6,607 nucleotides of DNA from Desulfovibrionaceae bacterium UBA6814 (GCA_002452635.1 DKEU01000023.1:3055-9661); one strand, 5' to 3'; positions 1 to 4,075 are shown, numbered from the stretch's first letter. Notes: generated by a model from the sequence alone, not told the origin. Translations and numbers: made by a program.

Positions 1-137
1 GCGGGCCGGTGCAGGGGGAGCCGGGCGCAGGCCTGGCCCAGGCCGCAGAGATCGAACCCCAGGCCGCCGAAGGGCGGCACGGGCCGGACCGCCGGGCGGT
101 CCTGCGATGCGGTGGGGGTGGTGCGTTTGGTGTCCAT
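1..137 (-). CDS. N-terminal fragment of an unidentified protein, divergent from the FmdE/MoeA-like gene
   Basis: Reading leftward from the ATG at 137-135 gives 45 uninterrupted codons (MDTKRTTPTASQDRPAV..., then a PFGGLGFDLCGLGQAC stretch) before the window ends. A strong Shine-Dalgarno, AGGGAGGA on the minus strand at 148-141, sits just upstream, and a promoter with a consensus -35 lies further up, so the start is well supported. The first 22 or so residues are polar and Pro/Thr-rich, with no signal peptide or membrane segment. The FDLCGLGQ segment is reminiscent of the first beta strand of PfkB-type sugar kinases, which often begin with a D-x-x-G-x-G-like segment, but too little is present to assign a family. 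It shares its control region, and probably its regulator, with the gene at 415. Confidence 0.6.
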   Translation of the reverse strand, partial: MDTKRTTPTASQDRPAVRPVPPFGGLGFDLCGLGQACARLPLHRP

Positions 138-147
138 GGCTCCTCCC

Positions 148-166
148 TGGATGGAATGTCCATCCA
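148..166 (-). promoter_or_regulatory. Leader hairpin next to the ribosome binding site of the minus-strand gene
   Basis: TGGATGGA and TCCATCCA form a perfect 8-bp inverted repeat around a 3-nt loop. On the minus-strand transcript it would start only a few nucleotides after the predicted transcription start and end against the AGGGAGGA Shine-Dalgarno. It could influence ribosome access or RNA stability, or be a DNA operator. The dyad is seen directly; a role is inferred. Confidence 0.45.
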
Positions 167-170
167 TCTT

Positions 171-190
171 TTATGTCGTCCTAGACATAA
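171..190. promoter_or_regulatory. Operator-like dyad, copy 1 (TTATGTC-N6-GACATAA)
   Basis: A perfect 7-bp inverted repeat with a 6-bp spacer, repeated with identical half-sites and spacing at 346-365 and in degenerate form at 3968-3987. The recurrence with conserved geometry in control regions marks a transcription factor site rather than chance. The encoded ModE-like protein (2223-2651) is the natural candidate binder; this is an inference. Overlap with the -10 of the minus-strand promoter suggests repression. Confidence 0.7.
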
Positions 191-207
191 TCGGTCGGCC
201 GTGTCAA
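178..207 (-). promoter_or_regulatory. Sigma-70-type promoter of the minus-strand gene
   Basis: On the minus strand a perfect TTGACA -35 (207-202) is followed after 18 nt by TAGGAC (183-178), a 3/6 match to the -10 consensus. The predicted start near 171 gives a leader of about 35 nt. The -10 hexamer is exactly the 6-bp centre of the dyad at 171-190, so a protein on the dyad would block RNA polymerase. Confidence 0.5.
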
Positions 208-263
208 CCGGACCGGATATCATCCCCGCAACGGCGCAGGCCGACATTTTACCGATTTTCCAA

Positions 264-293
264 TTGAAACGCGCCTGTTCTGGTGCCTATACC
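264..293 (+). promoter_or_regulatory. Candidate sigma-70 promoter for the FmdE/MoeA-like gene
   Basis: TTGAAA (264-269), an 18-nt spacer and TATACC (288-293), each 4-5/6 to consensus, lie in an AT-richer stretch. The start would be near 300, with the second dyad about 45 nt downstream in the transcribed leader. A weaker alternative is TTGACC (313-318) with TAGGCA (336-341), which would place the dyad right over the transcription start. Confidence 0.35.
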
Positions 294-316
294 TGGGCAA
301 AACGCCAATCCATTGA

Positions 317-339
317 CCTGGGGGCCCGACTCCCCTAGG
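317..339. repeat. Stem-loop between candidate promoter and dyad copy 2
   Basis: CCTGGGGG (317-324) pairs with CCCCTAGG (332-339), 8 bp with one G-U, loop of 7 nt. It overlaps the alternative TTGACC/TAGGCA promoter. No T-run follows, so it is not a standard terminator. Confidence 0.3.
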
Positions 340-345
340 CACCAA

Positions 346-365
346 TTATGTCGCTTCCGACATAA
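346..365. promoter_or_regulatory. Operator-like dyad, copy 2 (TTATGTC-N6-GACATAA)
   Basis: Identical half-sites and spacer length to copy 1 while the spacer sequence differs (GCTTCC against GTCCTA), which is how a protein-binding site behaves and not how a duplicated segment behaves. It lies 49 bp before the ATG at 415 and downstream of or over the candidate promoters, a position fitting repression. Confidence 0.7.
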
Positions 366-376
366 CAAACGCAACC

Positions 377-395
377 GGCCGCACGTCGCGCGGCC
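377..395 (+). promoter_or_regulatory. Short leader hairpin before the FmdE/MoeA-like gene
   Basis: GGCCGC (377-382) and GCGGCC (390-395) form a 6-bp stem with a 7-nt loop, just upstream of the GGAG Shine-Dalgarno at 403-406. In a GC-rich leader such a stem is not rare, so significance is low. Confidence 0.25.
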
Positions 396-414
396 CCGCA
401 CCGGAGCACCCCGC

Positions 415-2074
415 ATGGTCGAAGCCTGCATCGGCCCGTTCACCTTCGACGAATTCGTGGCCCAGGCCACCCAGTTCCACGGCTATCCCGCCCCGGGCCT
501 CCTGCTCGGCGGCTTCATGGTGAGCGCGGCCAAGTCCCGCCTGCCCGAGGGCATCCTCTTCGACGCGGTGTCCGAGACCGGCTGGTGCCTGCCCGACGCC
601 ATCCAGATGCTCACCCCCTGCACCGTGGGCAACGGCTGGCTCAAGGTGCTCAACCTGGGCGTCTACGCCCTGGCCCTGTACGACAAGCACACCGGCGAGG
701 GCCTGCGCTGCTCCCTGGACCCGGAAGTCCTGGGCGGCTCCCCCCACATGCGGGAATGGCTGCTCAAGCTCGCGCCCAAGAAGGAGCAGGACTCCGCGGC
801 CCTGCGCCAGGAGATCGCGGACCGCGGCGCGGACATCTGCCGGGTGGAGCCGGTGGTGCTGGACCCCGCCTCCCTGGCCCGCCGCGGCAAGGGCAAGATC
901 GCCCTGTGCCCGGTGTGCGGCGAGGCCTACCCCGCCCGCCACGGCGGCATCTGCCGGCTGTGCCAGGGCGACGGCCCCTACGAGCGCCGCCCGGGCGCGG
1001 GGGATGCGTCCGACGCCGCGCGGCTGTGGGCCGTGCCCCCCGGGGTGCGCGCCGTGCCCGTGGAGCAGGCCGTGGGCCGGCCCGCGGTGCACGACATGAC
1101 CCGCATCGTGCCCGGCGAGTCCAAGGGCCCGGCGGTGCTCAACGGCCACGTCATCACCGCGGGCGACGTGTGCCGGCTGCAAACCATGGGCAAGAACCGC
1201 ATCTTCGTGCAGGAGGCCGCGGACGCGGCCGGGGACTGGGTGCACGAGGACGAGGCGGCCATGGCCTTCGGCACTGCCCTGGCCGGCCCGGGCGTGGCCC
1301 TGGAGGCCCTGCCCCGGGAGGGCAAGGTCCAGTTGGTGGCCGAGGCCGACGGGCTGCTCACCGTGGACGCCGACATGCTGGAGCGCTTCAACCTGGTGCC
1401 CGGGGTCATGGCCGCCACCCGCCACGACGGCAGCCTGGTCAAGGCCGGCGCCCGGGTGGCCGGCACCCGCGCCATCCCCCTGTACCTGCCCCGCGACCAC
1501 TACCTGCGCGCCCTGGCCGTGCTGGAGGCCGAGCCGGTCCTGGCGGTGCGGCCCCTGCGCCGGGCCCGGGCGGGCATCCTGGTCACCGGCGACGAGGTGT
1601 TCAAGGGCCTGATCCAGGACGGGTTCGGCCCCATCATCAGCTCCAAGCTGGCGGCCCTGGGCTCCGACACCCTGGGGGTGCGCATCGTGCCCGACGACCG
1701 GCCGGCCATCGCCGCATCCGTGCAGGAGCTCCTGGACCTGGGCGCGGACCTGGTCATCACCACCGCCGGCCTGTCCGTGGACCCGGACGACGTGACCCGC
1801 CAGGGCCTGCAGGACGCCGGGGTGACCGACATGCTCTACGGCGCGCCCGTCCTGCCCGGGGCCATGACGCTCCTGGCCCGCATCGGCAAGCGTGCAGGTG
1901 CTGGGCGTGCCGGCCTGCGCCCTGTTCTTCAAGACCACCAGCCTCGACCTGATCCTGCCCCGGCTCTTGGCCGGGGTGGAGGTGACCCGCAGGGACCTGG
2001 CCCGCATGGGGCACGGGGCCATGTGCCAGGAGTGCAAGACCTGCACCTATCCCAAGTGCCCCTTCGGGAAGTAG
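415..2074 (+). CDS. FmdE-family / zinc-ribbon / MoeA-like molybdopterin-binding protein, broken by a +1 frameshift near 1891
   Basis: Start ATG at 415 with GGAG 8 nt upstream. Joining the frames at 1891 gives about 552 residues. Residues 1-~150 resemble the FmdE domain (formylmethanofuran dehydrogenase subunit E family), with FHGYPAPGLLLGG near 21 and LTPCTVGNGWL around Cys69. A zinc ribbon follows: C165-x2-C168-x11-C180-x2-C183. Residues from ~200 resemble MoeA: an N-terminal MoeA-type part, then a MoCF/MogA-like fold with TGDEV at 391-395 and TTAGLSVDPDD at 449-459. The end is a C537-x2-C540-x2-C543-x4-C548 cluster finishing PFGK. MoeA inserts Mo or W into molybdopterin, so a role in supplying metal-pterin cofactor to enzymes such as the formate dehydrogenase here is likely but inferred. 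Without the shift, the frame runs on to 2226 in Gly/Pro/Arg-rich, non-family sequence. It could be a damaged gene or a sequencing error. Confidence 0.85.
1888..1892 (+). other. Frameshift point: one extra base in the FmdE/MoeA-like gene
   Basis: Up to the AAG at 1888-1890 the reading frame carries family-like sequence (...TLLARIGK). Skipping the C at 1891 continues with VQVLGVPACALFFKTTS and the conserved cysteine-rich end, with G or C in nearly every third codon position to the TAG at 2072-2074. No slippery heptamer is evident, so a programmed shift is not suggested. Confidence 0.85.
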
Positions 2075-2189
2075 CTGCGTTCGAAGAGCGCAGCGTGCGC
2101 GCCAGGACGGCGCGCCATGGGCGGAGCCCATGCGAGGCCGGGCGAAACCGCGTTTTGCCCGGCCGAGGCGAGCAAGACGCAGGATGCGT
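2074..2189 (+). other. Chain of five adjacent stem-loops filling the intergenic region
   Basis: Five stems follow one another almost without gaps: 2074-2094 (9 bp with one G-U, loop GAA), 2097-2115 (GCGCGCC/GGCGCGC, 7 bp, loop AGGAC), 2116-2132 (CATGGGC/GCCCATG, 7 bp, loop GGA), 2136-2164 (13 bp with one G-U, loop CGC) and 2177-2189 (ACGCA/TGCGT, loop GGA). A weak ATCG/CGAT pairing follows at 2194-2207. No stem is followed by a T-run, so these are not ordinary terminators. The chain begins on the last base of the upstream stop codon and ends before the regulator's Shine-Dalgarno. It may be a structured RNA, a processing or attenuation element, or a repeat family; which one cannot be told from one copy. 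Confidence 0.6.
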
Positions 2190-2222
2190 ATTGATCGCTA
2201 CAACGATGCAAGGGAGGCGACC

Positions 2223-2651
2223 ATGAGCGATCGAGGAGCCCCCTCCCGGGCCGAGACGGCCCTGCCCCCCGAGCCCCCGGCTCCGGGCGCGGACCTGCGG
2301 CCCCGGGTGCGGGTGCGCATCTGGCTGGAGACCGACAACGGGCTGTTCGTGGGCCTGGGCCGGGCGCAGCTGTTGGCCAACATCGCCAAGTACGGCTCCC
2401 TCAAGCAGGCGGCCGAACACCTGGGCATGTCCTACCGCGCGGCCTGGGGCAAGCTGCGCGAGTCCGAGAAGGTGCTGGGCTTCCAACTGGTGGCCCGACG
2501 GGGCCGGCGCCGGGACGGCCAGGTGCTCACCCCTTTCGGCCGGCTGCTCATGGAGCGCTACCTGCGCTGGTTCGAGGCCGTGGAGCGGGACGCCCAGGAC
2601 AAGGCGCGGGAAATCTTCGGCATTCCGGTCCGGCCCTACGTCCAGCCCTAG
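2223..2651 (+). CDS. ModE-like winged-helix transcriptional regulator lacking the metal-sensing domain
   Basis: 142 residues from the ATG at 2223, preceded by AGGGAGG at 2211-2217; this fixes the start against longer in-frame readings from 2130, which would only add Arg-rich sequence from the stem-loop region. Residues 1-~25 are Pro/Ala-rich and probably disordered. RVRVRIWLETDNGLFVGLGR (28-47) begins the ModE-type DNA-binding domain. The helix-turn-helix is about 58-86 (GSLKQAAEHLGMSYRAAWGK, then LRESEKVLG), followed by a basic wing (ARRGRRRDGQVLTPFG, 91-106) and a last helix at ~107-130 that in ModE serves dimerisation. Full ModE (about 260 residues) carries two molbindin (TOBE) domains that bind molybdate; none is present. 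It probably acts on the dyads at 171, 346 and 3968 (inference) and is likely co-transcribed with the gene upstream across a 148-nt gap. Confidence 0.85.
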   Translation: MSDRGAPSRAETALPPEPPAPGADLRPRVRVRIWLETDNGLFVGLGRAQLLANIAKYGSLKQAAEHLGMSYRAAWGKLRESEKVLGFQLVARRGRRRDGQVLTPFGRLLMERYLRWFEAVERDAQDKAREIFGIPVRPYVQP

Positions 2652-3601
2652 CCCCCGGTCCCGCCCGCCACTGCCCGGCGCGGCCCGCCGGACGAGGCCG
2701 CCGGCCGGTCAGGGTCCCAGGCCACGACCACCTGGTTCTTGCCCCGCCGCTTGGCCGCGTACACCGCGGCGTCGGCCTGCTCCTTGAGCCGGGCCGCGGC
2801 CTTCTCCGGATCGTCCCCGCCCGCGCACTCGGCCACCCCGATGCTCAGGGTGGCCCCGGCCACGGCCTGTTCCGCGAACCGCCGCCGGATGCGCTCCCCG
2901 GCCTCCAGCACCGCGCCCCGGCCGGCCCGGCCGAACACCACCCCGAACTCGTCGCCGCCGAAGCGGAAGGGCAGGTCCGCCCCGGCCCGGGTGGAGGAGC
3001 GCAGGATCTCGCCCAGGTTCACCAGCAGCCGGTCCCCGGCCGCGTGCCCCAGCCGGTCGTTGACCTGCTTGAACCCGTCGCAGTCGATGAGCATGAGGCG
3101 GCAGGCCGTCCCCTCCTGCCCGCACCGGGCCACGGCCTCGCGCAGCCCGGCCTCGAAGGCGCGGCGGTTGCCCACCCCGGTGAGCCCGTCCACCAGGGAC
3201 AGGCGCTCGAACTCCTGCATGGACTGGCTGGTCACGTCCAGGGCCGAGCGCAGGCGCTCCTCCCGGCTGGAGATGGCGTGGGCCATCCAGAACAGGTTGC
3301 GCTTGAGCCGCATGAGCTCGTGCTCGTCGTCGCCCTCGGGCGGCAGGGGCCACTCGGGCGCGTAGTTGCCCTGCTTCACCTGGGTGCAGAACCGGTTGAT
3401 GGCCCGGATCTCGTTCATGAAGATCACGTTGCCCAGCAGGTGCCCCAAGGGCTTGAGCGCCATGACCGAGACGATGAAGGCCACGGCCAGGGCGGTCTCC
3501 AGCTCCTGGTGCAGGCCCAGGTGGGTCAGGTGCAGGGCCCCGTACAGGGGCAGGGTGAGCAGCGCGAAGAGGATGACGGCAAGCTTGGTTTCGACTTTCA
3601 T
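2648..3601 (-). CDS. Membrane-anchored GGDEF diguanylate cyclase
   Basis: 317 residues. Two hydrophobic segments (about 5-27 and 36-60) anchor it in the inner membrane with a very short external loop; a linker (61-130) rich in charged residues, possibly HAMP-like or coiled, leads to a GGDEF domain at about 131-295. The catalytic features are there: DGLTGVGNRR (138-147), metal-binding and substrate residues in DCDGFKQVND (173-182) and an intact GGDEF at 215-219, so it should make cyclic di-GMP from two GTP. The product-inhibition I-site (RxxD before GGDEF) reads AGAD, so it seems absent; an Arg lies one position too early. No ligand-sensing domain is seen beyond the membrane part. The tail after 295 is Pro/Gly-rich. 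The ATG at 3601 has a modest GGGGG Shine-Dalgarno. The gene converges on the ModE-like gene with both stops in one CTAG. Confidence 0.9.
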   Translation of the reverse strand: MKVETKLAVILFALLTLPLYGALHLTHLGLHQELETALAVAFIVSVMALKPLGHLLGNVIFMNEIRAINRFCTQVKQGNYAPEWPLPPEGDDEHELMRLKRNLFWMAHAISSREERLRSALDVTSQSMQEFERLSLVDGLTGVGNRRAFEAGLREAVARCGQEGTACRLMLIDCDGFKQVNDRLGHAAGDRLLVNLGEILRSSTRAGADLPFRFGGDEFGVVFGRAGRGAVLEAGERIRRRFAEQAVAGATLSIGVAECAGGDDPEKAAARLKEQADAAVYAAKRRGKNQVVVAWDPDRPAASSGGPRRAVAGGTGG

Positions 3602-3622
3602 GGAGCCCCCGTTGGCTGGCGG

Positions 3623-3641
3623 GCCCCGGGCGCTCCGGGGC
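3623..3641 (-). promoter_or_regulatory. Leader hairpin close to the diguanylate cyclase start
   Basis: GCCCCGG and CCGGGGC form a perfect 7-bp stem with a 5-nt loop, about 20 nt before the ATG and just upstream of the GGGGG ribosome binding site. It could affect translation of the diguanylate cyclase; the role is inferred. Confidence 0.4.
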
Positions 3642-3654
3642 GGGATGGCGGTTG

Positions 3655-3716
3655 TGCCGACGCCCGGGCCGGCGGAAGGGCTCGGAGGATGGGATTGGGC
3701 CTGGCGGGCGTCGGCA
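3655..3716 (-). promoter_or_regulatory. Long stem-loop at the predicted 5' end of the diguanylate cyclase mRNA
   Basis: TGCCGACGCCCG (3655-3666) and CGGGCGTCGGCA (3705-3716) are perfect 12-bp complements; inside, GGCC at 3667-3670 can pair with GGCC at 3698-3701, leaving a 3-nt bulge. The predicted transcription start (near 3716) coincides with the outer end of the stem, so the mRNA would begin in this hairpin. It may stabilise the RNA or be part of a regulatory leader. No T-run follows on either strand. Confidence 0.5.
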
Positions 3717-3721
3717 GTCCC

Positions 3722-3751
3722 GGTCTAATTGAAAATGAATTTCATTGTCAA
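3722..3751 (-). promoter_or_regulatory. Promoter of the diguanylate cyclase gene
   Basis: On the minus strand a perfect TTGACA -35 (3751-3746) is followed after 17-18 nt by TTAGAC/TAGACC (3728-3722), a weak -10. The same pairing of consensus -35 with TAG-type -10 at 18 nt occurs before the gene at 137. The leader would be about 115 nt. Confidence 0.5.
3731..3749. promoter_or_regulatory. Fur-like iron box in the diguanylate cyclase promoter
   Basis: GAAAATGAATTTCATTGTC matches the classic 19-bp Fur box (GATAATGATAATCATTATC) at 14 of 19 positions and contains the palindrome AATGAA-T-TTCATT. It fills the space between the -35 and -10 of the promoter, the usual position for repression by Fe-Fur. 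No other gene with a start nearby could use it. Confidence 0.55.
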
Positions 3752-3902
3752 GTAATCATGCATCGGACTTCCAAATTCCTCCCATCAACCCAGCAAATGC
3801 CGCGCCGCGCCTGGGGTTCTTCCGGATTCCGGACCAGATTGCGGGGAGATGAGCCCAGGGCCGACCTTATCCCCCTGGAATTCCAGGGGGGTTGGCCCCG
3901 GG
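3752..3902. other. Gene-free central part of the divergent region, with a short tandem repeat
   Basis: No open frame here has a ribosome binding site or family-like sequence. The visible items are a tandem pair of TTCCGGA (3820-3833) and the large palindrome at 3858-3898. The left part (3752-3800) is AT-richer than the coding regions. No tRNA or known riboswitch is recognised. Confidence 0.5.
3858..3898. repeat. Large intergenic palindrome / stem-loop
   Basis: CCCCCTGGAATTCCAGGGGG at 3871-3890 is a perfect 20-bp palindrome. It extends outward: GGGCCGACC (3858-3866) pairs with GGTTGGCCC (3890-3898) with one G-U, leaving a 5-nt bulge on the left. It ends just before the AT-rich promoter zone of fdhA. 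No T-run follows on either strand, so a factor-independent terminator is not supported. Confidence 0.6.
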
Positions 3903-3931
3903 TTGAACAAATATGCTACAGATAACATATT
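3903..3931 (+). promoter_or_regulatory. Candidate fdhA promoter overlapped by an AATATG-N10-CATATT dyad
   Basis: TTGAAC (3903-3908), a 17-nt spacer and CATATT (3926-3931) make a reasonable sigma-70 promoter in the most AT-rich stretch of the window. A perfect dyad, AATATG-N10-CATATT (3910-3931), lies across it and could be a regulator site. The leader to the ATG at 4076 would be about 140 nt. A second -35-like TTGACC (3950-3955) lies nearer to the dyad at 3968 but has no good -10. Confidence 0.4.
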
Positions 3932-3967
3932 GAAATTATTAACTTTTTATTGACCGCGCCGACGTTA

Positions 3968-3987
3968 TTGTGCCACATCAGACACAA
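3968..3987. promoter_or_regulatory. Operator-like dyad, copy 3 (TTGTGCC-N6-GACACAA), upstream of fdhA
   Basis: Same 7-6-7 geometry as copies 1 and 2; the right half differs from GACATAA at one position and the left from TTATGTC at two, with 6 of 7 positions still symmetrical. The base after the right half (C) also matches copy 2. It lies 12 nt after a TTGACC, as copy 1 lies 11 nt after TTGACA, so the promoter arrangement resembles that of the minus-strand gene. Probably bound by the same regulator, with weaker affinity (inference). Confidence 0.5.
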
Positions 3988-4000
3988 CACGTTCGGACAC

Positions 4001-4059
4001 GCGGCCGGGGGACACCCCTCCCGGCCGCCAAGGGCTGTTCCGGTTCCTGCCGGGCAGCC
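4001..4059 (+). promoter_or_regulatory. Two stem-loops in the fdhA leader
   Basis: First stem: GCGGCCGGG (4001-4009) with CCCGGCCGC (4020-4028), extendable by two pairs, loop of 6 nt. Second stem: GGCTG (4033-4037) with CAGCC (4055-4059), then TCCGG with CCGGG beyond one bulged T, loop TTCCTG. The second stem ends one base before the Shine-Dalgarno. A regulatory leader is possible; it does not obviously match the molybdenum-cofactor riboswitch as I know it. Confidence 0.45.
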
Positions 4060-4060
4060 G

Positions 4061-4068
4061 AAAGGAGG
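4061..4068 (+). promoter_or_regulatory. Strong ribosome binding site of fdhA
   Basis: AAAGGAGG with 7 nt to the ATG at 4076. An ATG at 4069 lies directly on the site and opens another frame, so 4076 is the start; it is also the start that places the Tat motif at residues 4-10. Confidence 0.8.
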
Positions 4069-4075
4069 ATGGCGT

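Noticed and set aside
585..1952. A 455-codon overlapping frame on the plus strand
   Set aside because: Almost only Arg, Gly, Pro and Ala, typical of an out-of-frame reading in GC-rich DNA.
346..2046. A 566-codon open frame on the minus strand opposite the FmdE/MoeA-like gene
   Set aside because: Gly/His/Gln-rich low-complexity translation and no start signal; a mirror of the strong codon bias of the plus-strand gene.
2136..2164. Factor-independent terminator after the FmdE/MoeA-like gene
   Set aside because: The stem is strong but no T-run follows on the plus strand; the TTTT lies inside the stem.
2130..2222. Upstream start for the ModE-like protein at 2130
   Set aside because: It would add 31 Arg-rich residues encoded by the stem-loop region, without a Shine-Dalgarno; the ATG at 2223 has AGGGAGG at proper spacing.
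2739..3925. Plus-strand frames opposite the diguanylate cyclase and running into the intergenic region
   Set aside because: Low-complexity shadows with no ribosome binding site; the minus strand codes for a clear GGDEF protein.
3968..3987. The fdhA upstream dyad as a CRP/HcpR-type site (TTGTGA-N6-TCACAA)
   Set aside because: TTGTG and CACAA are 10 bp apart here, against 8 bp in that motif, whereas the spacing equals that of the TTATGTC dyads.
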